This document shows, in pieces, positions 26,850 to 34,500 of a stretch of 64,000 nucleotides of DNA (positions are counted from its first letter, which is position 1; every line of letters begins with the position of its first letter). Both the position numbers and the translations under genes were made by a program. The DNA is taken from contig CABQGK010000008.1 in the NCBI GenBank assembly GCA_902463725.1, forward strand, positions 38,583 to 102,582, written 5' to 3'. The notes beneath the pieces are model-generated. The model was not told the origin of the DNA. It ran no database searches and saw nothing but the letters and a program-made list of their open reading frames with translations. The DNA comes from an uncultured Sutterella sp. Its GTDB lineage: Bacteria > Pseudomonadota > Gammaproteobacteria > Burkholderiales > Burkholderiaceae_F.

Positions 26850-28352
26850 ATGTCGTCTTTTGCCGATTTCAATCTTGATCCTAGAATTCTTACTGCCATT
26901 GATAGCATGGGATACAAAGCGCCCACGCCGATTCAGGAGCAGGCCATTCCCGTTGTCATGAAGGGTGGGGATGTGATGGGAGCGGCCCAGACGGGGACGG
27001 GTAAAACCGCTGGGTTTGGATTACCGCTGATTGCACGAGTGCTGCCGAAGGCAAATACTTCCGTCTCGCCAGCGCGTCACCCTGTGCGAGCGCTCATCCT
27101 GACACCGACGCGTGAATTGGCGGATCAGGTATCGGAAAATCTCACGAAATACGCCAGTGAAACCCCGCTACGTGTTGGGGTTGTTTATGGCGGCGTCGAC
27201 ATTCGTCCGCAGGCAGAGATGTTGCGTGCTGGGGTAGAGATTCTCACAGCGACTCCTGGCCGTTTGCTTGATCATCTTGAGCAGCGTGCGACTTCGCTCT
27301 CTCAGGTGGAAGTTGTCGTGCTCGACGAAGCTGACCGTATGCTTGATATGGGCTTTTTGCCAGATATTTCTCGCATTCTGCAACATCTGCCTGCGTCGCG
27401 TCAGAGTCTGATGTTCTCGGCAACTTTTTCGCCCGAAATCAAGCAACTTGCGAAGAATTTCCTCAAGCCCAATCCCACCGTGATTGAAGTTGCTGTGCAA
27501 AACCAGACCGCGGATACGGTCACGCAGAAGGTCTATCGCGTACACGATCGTGAGAAAACCGACGTACTCATCGATATTCTGAAGAATCAGGGTGAGGGCG
27601 GTATGCCGATGCAGCAAGTGTTGGTGTTCGTCAATGCCAAGATAACTTGCCGTCGTCTTTCGCGTACGCTCGAGCGCGTTGGGATCAATACCGATGCGAT
27701 TCATGGTGATAAAAGCCAAGAGGAACGTCAGACGGCGCTGGATGGCTTTAAGAGTGGTGCGATCCATGTGCTTGTCGCAACCGATGTGGCAGCTCGTGGC
27801 CTTGATATCAAGGAACTACCCTATGTGATTAACTACGATGTGCCGTTTAATGCTGAAGATTACGTGCATCGTATTGGTCGAACGGGGCGTGCTGGGGCCC
27901 ATGGGCTTGCCGTGATGCTCACCACAAGTGACGATGCGCGTCTTGTGGAGGCTGTTGAAAAGCTGACGCATCAGAGTTTCTCGATTGAAGAATTGCGCCC
28001 GCTCTCTCGTCACGCACGCATGCGTCATCAGCGTGCTGAAGAGAATCTTGAGCGCTACGATACGCCAGAAGAAGAACGCTATGCGCGTGAACGGGCTCGT
28101 GCTTATGTTGCGCCTGGACAGCGTAGTCGTGATCCTATTTTCGATACACCTTACCGCGAAAGCGGCCGAGCTACACAACCTCAGGAAGAGCAGCTCAAGG
28201 TGTTTGAGCGTGTGCAAAAGCCTCGCCAAGTCGCGGCCCTACTGGGGGGGATGCGTATGCCGCCACGCTGGACGCCTCCAGTGGAAACGAACGAATCCCA
28301 CACGCAGACGTTCGAAAGCGCTCAGGTAGCAGAATCGTCGACGGAGGCATAA
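26850..28352 (+). CDS. rhlE: DEAD-box ATP-dependent RNA helicase, RhlE-like
   Basis: RNA helicase probably acting in ribosome assembly or RNA turnover. 500 residues from ATG (MSSFADFNLD). Motifs in order: Q motif PTPIQEQAIP, motif I AQTGTGKT, PTRELA, TPGRLLDH, VLDEADRMLDMGF, SATF, ARGLDI and HRIGRTGRAG. A C-terminal tail of about 110 residues rich in Arg, Glu and Pro follows the helicase core. The frame extends 19 codons further upstream toward the tRNA, but that part is not conserved in style. Subfamily assignment (RhlE rather than SrmB or DbpA) rests on overall resemblance. Confidence 0.92.
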   Translation: MSSFADFNLDPRILTAIDSMGYKAPTPIQEQAIPVVMKGGDVMGAAQTGTGKTAGFGLPLIARVLPKANTSVSPARHPVRALILTPTRELADQVSENLTKYASETPLRVGVVYGGVDIRPQAEMLRAGVEILTATPGRLLDHLEQRATSLSQVEVVVLDEADRMLDMGFLPDISRILQHLPASRQSLMFSATFSPEIKQLAKNFLKPNPTVIEVAVQNQTADTVTQKVYRVHDREKTDVLIDILKNQGEGGMPMQQVLVFVNAKITCRRLSRTLERVGINTDAIHGDKSQEERQTALDGFKSGAIHVLVATDVAARGLDIKELPYVINYDVPFNAEDYVHRIGRTGRAGAHGLAVMLTTSDDARLVEAVEKLTHQSFSIEELRPLSRHARMRHQRAEENLERYDTPEEERYARERARAYVAPGQRSRDPIFDTPYRESGRATQPQEEQLKVFERVQKPRQVAALLGGMRMPPRWTPPVETNESHTQTFESAQVAESSTEA

Positions 28353-28364
28353 ATTTACTCTTCT

Positions 28365-28388
28365 CACTTGGCGTGAGCTAAGTGTTTT
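28365..28388 (+). terminator. Weak terminator after the helicase gene
   Basis: Short CACTT/AAGTG stem with an inner GC pair, followed by TTTT. Low stability. Confidence 0.4.
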
Positions 28389-28434
28389 CTCCTAAGTCCT
28401 ATATCCATCACATCTTTTGGGGCAGGGGATTGGC

Positions 28435-28461
28435 TTGCAAAAAGCGTTTTTGCTCTATAAA
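28435..28461 (+). promoter_or_regulatory. Promoter of the candidate small RNA
   Basis: TTGCAA and TATAAA separated by 15 nt (CTTGCA gives 16). Predicted start near 28468. Confidence 0.5.
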
Positions 28462-28467
28462 CTTAAT

Positions 28468-28620
28468 TTCAGGCATGAAGAAGTGGACGTCATAGTCCCC
28501 GCCAACCTACCGTCAACCCGGCAAGGTGGAGACTCCCGTGGGGGGTCATGTGGTCTTGAAAGAGACAATCGAATAGGTTCGCATACAACCTCTCGGTGGC
28601 TTAGTCTCGAGAGGTTTTTT
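28468..28620 (+). ncRNA. Candidate small RNA of about 150 nt
   Basis: A 371-bp gap with a promoter at its start and a textbook terminator 150 nt later, and no reading frame of protein character between them. The body contains GC-rich segments able to pair locally (CCG/CGG near 28510-28521 and C-rich 28497-28500 against G-rich 28539-28545). I do not recognise 6S RNA, tmRNA, RNase P RNA, SRP RNA or a riboswitch class. The orphan AbrB-like gene begins about 100 nt downstream on the same strand, so a leader RNA with an attenuator is the alternative. Confidence 0.45.
28587..28620 (+). terminator. Intrinsic terminator of the candidate small RNA
   Basis: Perfect 9-bp stem (28587-28595 and 28608-28616) running into six T. 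Confidence 0.9.
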
Positions 28621-28723
28621 GTTATCTAAATTTTGGTGCAGGGGCCCATCGGAGGGGCTCTGATGGGCGAATTTGCATCCAGCTTGCCGCGCCTTGGTTA
28701 AAGCGGCTAAAAGGAGTTTGAAG

Positions 28724-29020
28724 ATGTCGCATCGTTTGACAATTAAGGGTCAGGTGACCATTCCTAAGGAAATCCGTGATTTTCTCGGTCTTCAGGAAGG
28801 TAATTCAAGTGTTGAGTTCATCCTTGGTGATGATGGAACGGTGACTGTGCGTAAAGCGGGTGAAGAGACTCATAAGACTCGCCACCGTACTGCAAAGCCA
28901 CGCGCCTTAGCTGAAGCACTCCCCGCCGCGCCCCGTATTATTCGCCATGCTGCTGACGGTTATATCCCTGCGCGTCGTGCTCATGGTGGTGTTTTGGCCC
29001 TTCTAGCTGGAGGTTTGTAA
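28724..29020 (+). CDS. AbrB/MazE-type swapped-hairpin DNA-binding protein
   Basis: 98-residue protein with the SpoVT-AbrB fold at its N-terminus: SHRLTIKGQVTIPKEIRDFL then GDDGTVTVRK. Such domains bind DNA as dimers and are common in antitoxins (MazE, PrlF) and regulators. The C-terminal half (about 50-98) is basic and Ala-rich with no recognised toxin-binding motif. AAGGAG lies seven bases before the ATG. A 7-bp hairpin (28644-28650 with 28662-28668) precedes it. No toxin-like gene lies on either side, so it is an orphan antitoxin or a free regulator. Confidence 0.75.
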   Translation: MSHRLTIKGQVTIPKEIRDFLGLQEGNSSVEFILGDDGTVTVRKAGEETHKTRHRTAKPRALAEALPAAPRIIRHAADGYIPARRAHGGVLALLAGGL

Positions 29021-29051
29021 GATGTTATTGACGATTTATAATCGACATGCT

Positions 29052-29114
29052 CGAATGTGTTGAATTTCGGAGACCATTATGCGAATGTGTACTGATAGCC
29101 AAACCCGAATGTGT
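29052..29114. repeat. Triple CGAATGTGT direct repeat
   Basis: The 9-mer CGAATGTGT occurs at 29052, 29082 and 29106, all in the same orientation, between the AbrB-like stop codon and its terminator. It is outside any coding region. Confidence 0.7.
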
Positions 29115-29133
29115 TCGGTGACACAAAAGAAAG

Positions 29134-29167
29134 CGGCGGAATGAATCCTCTTCATCCGCCGTTTTTT
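29134..29167 (+). terminator. Terminator of the AbrB-like gene
   Basis: Seven-bp stem CGGCGGA/TCCGCCG followed by six T. Confidence 0.85.
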
Positions 29168-29755
29168 CTTGTGCCAACAAATGCATAACGAGAGTTGACA
29201 CAATTGATTAATTATACAGTTTTGGACTAAAAATATCTTTTAATAAAATGTGTCCAAAATACGATATAAATTCAAAATGTCACCTATTGCTTGATACTGT
29301 AAATTATCGTATACACATGTATGACAAAATTTATGTATGCACAAAAAATTGGACATTCATTGGATCGTGAGGATAAGAATCAATTTTTGTGTCCAAGTTT
29401 ATATATAAAACACAAATGTCAAATACAAAATGTACTTACATTGTTAGGCAAACAATAGATGACGCTATGTTAAACAATAAATAAAATGGACTCATTGTTG
29501 TCGGTTTTATCCCTTTACTTGAATTGATGCTAGTTGTCCGAAATATTGATTGTTATTCAAGTGTGTCACTTACCTGTATCTTCAACTAGCCAAAGCGCAA
29601 TGATCCAATAAACCGTAGCAGATCAGCGTAGCCTAGGAAGGTTCTAGCGTTTGGGTGCTGAGTCAAGGAGCAACTATAGCGAGGAAAGGTTGTGGGTAAC
29701 AAACAGTGTTGAAAGAAGGAGTGAAGCGGACGGAAGGCGATGGAGAAAAGCGTTG
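29168..29755. other. AT-rich island next to tRNA-Glu
   Basis: About 590 bp without a gene, clearly poorer in GC than the rest of the window (the stretch 29190-29580 is roughly 27-30% GC by hand count). TTGGAC/GTCCAA occurs four times (29222, 29251, 29349, 29391) in both orientations, and ATTGTT/AACAAT forms an inverted repeat near 29440-29456. The island ends at the 3' side of tRNA-Glu. I see no integrase or repeat of the tRNA end. Confidence 0.6.
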
Positions 29756-29831
29756 TGGCGTCCCCAATGGGAGTCGAACCCATGTTCACAGCGTGAGGGG
29801 CTGTTGTCCTAGGCCTCTAGACGATAGGGAC
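29756..29831 (-). tRNA. tRNA-Glu (anticodon CUC)
   Basis: 76-nt cloverleaf with encoded CCA. It closely resembles E. coli tRNA-Glu (GTCCCTATCGTCTAGAGGCC at the 5' end). Anticodon stem ACAGC/GCTGT closes loop CCCTCAC, giving anticodon CTC at 29795-29797. It has its own promoter and lies about 140 bp downstream of gltX on the same strand. Confidence 0.95.
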
Positions 29832-29851
29832 TTGCTAGAGAAGAGGAGTTA

Positions 29852-29879
29852 ATTTTACCGTGCTCGTTCTGCTTGTAAA
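29852..29879 (-). promoter_or_regulatory. Promoter of tRNA-Glu
   Basis: On the minus strand TTTACA, 16 nt, TAAAAT; about 20 nt before the tRNA 5' end. Strong consensus match. Confidence 0.65.
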
Positions 29880-29923
29880 GTTGCAGCTTTGAGGTATATC
29901 AAATAAAGAACAATTGTCGCGCG

Positions 29924-29956
29924 TGGTGGACAGCGGACTCGGGCCCCTGTCCACCA
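29924..29956 (-). other. Hairpin downstream of gltX
   Basis: Perfect 10-bp inverted repeat (29924-29933 and 29947-29956) with a 13-nt loop just after the gltX stop. It has no T-run, so it may protect the mRNA 3' end. Confidence 0.55.
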
Positions 29957-29972
29957 CTAGGAAAGATGCGCG

Positions 29973-31367
29973 TTAGGCAAGTGCCTTTTCGATTCGTTTG
30001 AGGACTTCGTCCTTACCGATCAGGCAGAGTGTAATGTCGATCTGCGGCGTGCGTTCTGCAGCCGCCACACAGACGCGCAACGGCGTGGCGAGGATCTTCA
30101 TGGGGATGCCTTGCTCTTGCATAACGGCTTGAATGCAACCGTAAATCGCTTCAGGGGTGACATCTGTCAGTGCGCTAAGTTTCTGCGCAAAGAGCGCCAG
30201 CGCTTCGCGACCTCCATCGGCAAGGGCCTTTTCTGCTTCTGCGGCGTCCACAACGGGATCCACGTAGAAGAACAGCGCTGCATCGGCGAGCTTTTCAAGC
30301 GTGGCCGAACGCCCCTTGAGTAGGTCACAGACCTTGGCCAAGCAGGGGCCAGCTTCGAGCTTGCCGCCGCGGCTTTCAATGCGGGGCTTGACCAATTCGG
30401 CCAAACGGTCGTTATCCGCTTCTTTCATGTACTGGCCATTGAGCCACTCGAGTTTCTTCCAGTCGATACGTGCAGCGGCGCGAGAGCAGTCAGCAAGATC
30501 GAAGACCTTCGCAAGTTCGTCACGGGAGAACTTTTCCATATTGCCGTGACCCCAACCGAGGCGGGCAAGGTAGTTGAAGATGGCTTCAGGCAGATAGCCC
30601 AAACGCTCGTATTCAAGCACAGAGACCGTGCCGTGACGCTTGGAGAGTTTCTGACCGTCTTGACCGTTGATGAGCGGCAAGTGTGCAAACACAGGAACTT
30701 CAGCGCCCAGCGCACGGTAAATATTGATCTGTCGAGGCGTATTGTTAATGTGGTCGGCGCCACGAATCACGTGGCTCACCTCCATATCCCAGTCGTCCAC
30801 GACCACTGCAAAGTTATAGGTCGGGATGCCGTTACGCATGATGATCAGGTCATCAAGTTCGCTGTTGCTGACCGTAATCGTGCCGTAGACCGCGTCGTCC
30901 CAAGAGACGGCGCCTTCATCGGGGTTACGGAAGCGGATAACCGGCTGCACGCCTTCAGGAATCTTTTTACCGACAGCGTTTTCAGGGCGCCAGCGGCCGT
31001 CATAGCGGGGCTTGAGACCAAGACGCTTTTGTTCTTCGCGCATTTCGTCGAGTTCTTCAGGTGTGGCATAGCAGTAATAGGCCGTGCCGTCCTTGAGCAT
31101 CTTGTCGACGACTTCTTGGTAGCGTGCCAAACGATCCATCTGGTAGATCGGACCCTCGTCGTAGTCCAGATTCAACCACTTCATCCCGTCGAGAATAACC
31201 TGCACGGCCTCTTGGGTAGAACGAACCTGGTCGGTATCTTCAATGCGCAACAAGAACTTGCCACCGAAATGGCGGGCGACAGCCCAACAATAGATAGCTG
31301 TACGGGCAGTACCGAGGTGCATCATCCCTGTGGGGCTGGGCGCAATGCGGGTGCGAATCGTTTTCAT
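29973..31367 (-). CDS. gltX: Glutamyl-tRNA synthetase
   Basis: Class I synthetase charging tRNA-Glu; it may also charge tRNA-Gln if GatCAB is present. 464 residues from ATG (MKTIRTRIAP), normal length. HIGH-type motif in PSPTGMMHLGTARTA, KMSKS-type motif KLSKRHGTVS, then the C-terminal anticodon-binding domain. AGGAAG ribosome-binding site. Its cognate tRNA-Glu(CUC) lies immediately downstream. No second gltX-type gene is visible in the window. Confidence 0.97.
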   Translation of the reverse strand: MKTIRTRIAPSPTGMMHLGTARTAIYCWAVARHFGGKFLLRIEDTDQVRSTQEAVQVILDGMKWLNLDYDEGPIYQMDRLARYQEVVDKMLKDGTAYYCYATPEELDEMREEQKRLGLKPRYDGRWRPENAVGKKIPEGVQPVIRFRNPDEGAVSWDDAVYGTITVSNSELDDLIIMRNGIPTYNFAVVVDDWDMEVSHVIRGADHINNTPRQINIYRALGAEVPVFAHLPLINGQDGQKLSKRHGTVSVLEYERLGYLPEAIFNYLARLGWGHGNMEKFSRDELAKVFDLADCSRAAARIDWKKLEWLNGQYMKEADNDRLAELVKPRIESRGGKLEAGPCLAKVCDLLKGRSATLEKLADAALFFYVDPVVDAAEAEKALADGGREALALFAQKLSALTDVTPEAIYGCIQAVMQEQGIPMKILATPLRVCVAAAERTPQIDITLCLIGKDEVLKRIEKALA

Positions 31368-31710
31368 AACTTCCTGAGGGAGGGCGAAAATAGCGGCCTC
31401 CCAGACTCCTAACTGACAATAATATTGGCATCCCACTGGGGAAGCTGGGCATCGGTTCCGAAGTGCGTCCTCAGATGGATGTTGGAAAATCGCGAGCCTT
31501 CTGCATGGCTCTTGTTTGTGCTAAAGCCACGAATAGGCGTCAGTGTGCCGCGTTCTGCTCGGAACTCGCAATGATGGGCGCCAAGCGAGGGCAGACCGAA
31601 AAACATGCACAACGAAATAAACAATTTTAGCGCGCTCACGACGGCCTGTGCCCAAGATAATTGGGTTTGCGTTTTGTGGGCGCGGCTCGCTCGGTGCTCA
31701 CGGTGCGTCT
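31368..31710. other. Gap between the DUF401 permease gene and gltX
   Basis: 343 bp. It should contain the gltX promoter, but no clear box pair is seen. A 106-codon minus-strand frame (31409-31729) begins with TTG inside the permease gene and looks non-coding. Confidence 0.45.
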
Positions 31711-32928
31711 CTAGCTCAAATAGCGCCAAAGTGAAAAGAGGGCGAGCAGGAGGCCTTCAGCGATGACAATGGGCACGAGCGTTTTGAGGTAGTCAGCCTT
31801 GAAATAATCAATGGAGATGGTCAGACACACGTGGGTGGGCGTCCACATTTGTCCCGCTACACCAAAGACCATCGCAATGCCAGCAAGCTCTACGGAACCT
31901 GGTGCAAGTTGAGCCACAAGCGGCATCACCATGGCTACGTGAGCTTGACTCATGCCAGTGAGTGTACCGATGAGCACACTTGTGAGCGCGATGATCACGG
32001 GTACGGGTAGGGAGGAGTGTTCAAACGAATGAGTGATCGCCTCAAGCACCCCCGTGCTCATGAGCAGTTGGATGAAGACCAAGATACAGAGTACGTTGCC
32101 AAGCAGTTTGACGTCAAAGGCGCCTTTAAGCGTTGTCCATACGTTAACCGATCGGCGGGCGAGCCACAGCGTTGGGAAGAGTGCCGCGGCCACAAGACCC
32201 ATCGAGAGCGAGGCATTGAGGTTAAAGACAAGCATCAGCACAACATTGAGCAGAATAGGGGCGATGGCTAACATGACATTAAATAACCCCGTGCGACGCT
32301 CCTCGGCGCTTAGCGCATGCGGCGTTCTCTGCTCTTTGAAGCGTAGCGGCATAATCATGACAATCCAGCCAATGACAAATGCAGCAACACTCACCCAAGC
32401 TAGGTGTGCAATAAAGGTGCCAATCTGAATGTGCGCAATGGAGCAGCCCAGGAGCAGTCCTGGCACGATAGGCGAGCAAAATTCAAACACATGGCGAAAC
32501 CAGAAGTTAATGCTCGCCTTGCTTTCGGCGCTGATCGTGGTGTCACGGCTTGCCTCATCGACGATAGGGCAAGAAAAGCGAGCGCCTCCTAGACTCGGTA
32601 GCAAGCCAAGAAAAGCGGGCATCGTGGCGAGAATGACGCGAGTCGACGAGAAGAAACTGTTAAGTGCGTCCACCATGCCGCGTAGCGTCCCAGACTGGCG
32701 CAGTTGGATCTCTAAGCACATGACAAAGTAGAGCGCAAACATCAGATCCCACGTTCGGGACATGGTGAGTGCATTGGTGAGCGCGTCTGTGACGCTACTC
32801 GGTTGGCGGTCATTAACAAGCCAAATGAGTAGTCCCGCCAGCAAAATTGCAATGCCAATGGGGATATGCTTTCTGAGAAGAACCACAATGAGCGCAATGG
32901 CCGCAATGAGTGAGAGGTAAAGCAGCAC
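31711..32928 (-). CDS. DUF401 family membrane protein, putative transporter
   Basis: 405-residue integral membrane protein with about ten hydrophobic segments. It has the DUF401 hallmarks LLPSLGGARFSCPIVDEAS near 109-127, NFWFRHVFEF near 141 and MSQAHVAMVMPLVAQ near 329. DUF401 is related to anion/citrate-type ion transporters, but no substrate is established. It begins at ATG with a short leader and is transcribed away from the Mn-exporter gene. Neighbours give no clue to substrate. Confidence 0.82.
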   Translation of the reverse strand: MLLYLSLIAAIALIVVLLRKHIPIGIAILLAGLLIWLVNDRQPSSVTDALTNALTMSRTWDLMFALYFVMCLEIQLRQSGTLRGMVDALNSFFSSTRVILATMPAFLGLLPSLGGARFSCPIVDEASRDTTISAESKASINFWFRHVFEFCSPIVPGLLLGCSIAHIQIGTFIAHLAWVSVAAFVIGWIVMIMPLRFKEQRTPHALSAEERRTGLFNVMLAIAPILLNVVLMLVFNLNASLSMGLVAAALFPTLWLARRSVNVWTTLKGAFDVKLLGNVLCILVFIQLLMSTGVLEAITHSFEHSSLPVPVIIALTSVLIGTLTGMSQAHVAMVMPLVAQLAPGSVELAGIAMVFGVAGQMWTPTHVCLTISIDYFKADYLKTLVPIVIAEGLLLALFSLWRYLS

Positions 32929-33078
32929 GGCGGGACTCCGAGTGTTGATAGACAGAGATAGTGTACGCCAAGCGCTTGTGGCCGTTGATGCCGTTCATTG
33001 CACGGTCTTCAAATAGTGCGTTTTCGGCTGTGTGCAGAAAAATTTTACTCATTGCTATGAGTATCTTTGGGTATTCGC

Positions 33079-33084
33079 TATAAT
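33079..33084 (+). promoter_or_regulatory. -10 box of the Mn-exporter transcript
   Basis: Perfect TATAAT about 15 nt before the riboswitch begins. The best -35 candidate, TTGCTA, is 21 nt away and so poorly spaced. Confidence 0.55.
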
Positions 33085-33095
33085 GTGCACTCTTC

Positions 33096-33263
33096 TGCGG
33101 GGGAGTAGTCTGTTGACGCCACCCAATGGTGTCAATTTCACGCATCAACACGCTCGTCATTTTCTGTCTCTTCTCTTGACGTGGTGCGTGACCGAATTCA
33201 TATTTCGGAGACAAGACCTGCGGCGGACTCCCTAGCTTCTACGGACGTAAAGGCAGCCTAGGG
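33096..33263 (+). ncRNA. yybP-ykoY manganese riboswitch
   Basis: Conserved class elements are present: GGGGGAGTAG (33099-33108) and ACAAGACCTGCGG (33211-33223). A P2-type helix, TTGAC/GTCAA with CCA/TGG (33113-33135), and a long stem CACGCA/TGCGTG with GTCA/TGAC support it. Downstream CCCTAG (33230-33235) and CTAGGG (33258-33263) form an expression-platform hairpin. It precedes a GDT1-family gene, a typical target. Mn2+ binding is known for this class. Confidence 0.87.
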
Positions 33264-33319
33264 GGCACCGTCGCATTGGTCTGTTGCCACACGTCCCCAT
33301 TTGTTCCAAGCACTTTTCT

Positions 33320-33868
33320 ATGTTGTCCGATATCGGTTTCATGACGATGGCTGTCACCTTTGCGGAGCTCGGTGACAAGACCCAACTGCTGGCTTTTTGT
33401 TTAGCAGCTCGCTTTAAAACTCGTATGCCCATTGTTTGGGGGATTTTGGTTGCGACGATACTCAATCACTTGCTTGCTGCGTATGTGGGTGTCAGTCTGC
33501 GCGAGTGGCTTTCTCCGCCGCTACTGCGCATCATCATCATCGTCTCCTTTGTATTGATGGCGATTTGGATGCTGATCCCCGATAAGCTCGATGATGTCTC
33601 CTGTGACACGAAGCCGCGCTATGGGGTGTTCCTCACCACGACATTGCTCTTTTTCTTGGCGGAAATGGGAGACAAAACGCAAATTACAACGCTCTTACTT
33701 GCGAGCAAGATTGGCTCGGTGCCCGCAGTGGTCACGGGGACGACGTTGGGCATGCTGATTGCTGATGTGCCAGCGGTATTTTTGGGCGATAAACTGTCCG
33801 CGAAGTTGCCGCTCAAATATTTGCGTTGGGGCTCCGCTCTGATTTTCATCCTATTCATCTTTATTTAG
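33320..33868 (+). CDS. GDT1/TMEM165 (UPF0016) family manganese exporter
   Basis: 182-residue membrane protein with six hydrophobic segments in two homologous halves, each with the family motif: AELGDKTQL near 15-23 and AEMGDKTQI near 114. Bacterial members such as Vibrio MneA export Mn2+, which fits the Mn2+ riboswitch upstream. The ATG chosen has a poor ribosome-binding site. A TTG 12 codons upstream is in frame but lies within the leader. Substrate is inferred from family plus riboswitch. Confidence 0.88.
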   Translation: MLSDIGFMTMAVTFAELGDKTQLLAFCLAARFKTRMPIVWGILVATILNHLLAAYVGVSLREWLSPPLLRIIIIVSFVLMAIWMLIPDKLDDVSCDTKPRYGVFLTTTLLFFLAEMGDKTQITTLLLASKIGSVPAVVTGTTLGMLIADVPAVFLGDKLSAKLPLKYLRWGSALIFILFIFI

Positions 33869-33964
33869 CGCTGATCTAGGGCATGTAGCCGCCCCAAGCC
33901 CCTCGCTCAAGGAGCTAGAATCTCTGACAAGGTCTGGCTCTTTTCTATGGATAGCAGTTTGCGT

Positions 33965-33976
33965 GTGAGCGCTCAC
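33965..33976. promoter_or_regulatory. Operator-like palindrome GTGAGCGCTCAC
   Basis: Perfect 12-bp palindrome sharing the pattern GTGAGnnCTCAC with the one 87 bp further on. Regulator unknown. Confidence 0.5.
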
Positions 33977-34049
33977 TTCTTTCGCTTAGCGTTGTATTGT
34001 CGTGAGTGCGTAGGTCGGGTAGGCGTGCTGATGGCGGTTTCCGAGTTGC

Positions 34050-34065
34050 GAGTGAGTACTCACTC
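34050..34065. promoter_or_regulatory. Operator-like palindrome GAGTGAGTACTCACTC
   Basis: Perfect 16-bp palindrome. The length and symmetry suit a TetR- or LacI-type dimer. Its core, GTGAGTACTCAC, matches the upstream palindrome. Confidence 0.55.
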
Positions 34066-34500
34066 ATTTGCCTGAGATTTTCGCCTATACCTCGAGAAAA
34101 ATGTCGAACGTTATGTCGATGATGTGCGTATAGCAGATGTCGAGTGTTGCTTCTCGTTCTTTAGCTACTCACATAGTGGCAGTGAGATGCGCTCAAAGAC
34201 TATTTGTTTGAATTAGGTCTCTTGGCTTAGGGGTAATTCCTAGTACCTCGGTTTATTTTCGCTTATTTCACAGCAGAAACACCAGTTTGCTTTCTACACC
34301 TTCAGAAATACTTCCTCACAGAGCATAGACATTGCCCCTCTCTTTCCCCTATGATCGTGGTCAGGCAAAAAAGGCGCATGCGTCGACTGTTGCCGAGGAG
34401 TCTGTCTTTCCTCCTTGATGGAAGTGTCGCAGAGGGGTCCTTAGGGGACGCTTGCTAACGACGCCTAGAAAAGACATCCCTATGCTCAAAGGAGTTCAGC

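Larger units (their letters stand above)
33869..34500 (+). promoter_or_regulatory. Upstream region of the ugp operon
   Basis: 632 bp without a gene. It contains two GTGAG..CTCAC palindromes and a third divergent pair of the same half-sites (34168-34172 and 34182-34186). I looked for a Pho box (CTGTCAT repeats) and did not find a convincing one, although ugp is PhoB-controlled in E. coli. Confidence 0.5.

Noticed and set aside
28468..28620. 6S RNA, SRP RNA or tmRNA
   Set aside because: Ends do not pair as in 6S RNA, and the SRP and tmRNA signature sequences are absent.
30546..31412. 288-codon open frame opposite gltX
   Set aside because: Antisense shadow of gltX; no family resemblance.
31409..31729. 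106-codon minus-strand frame between the DUF401 gene and gltX
   Set aside because: TTG start inside the permease gene, composition not protein-like.
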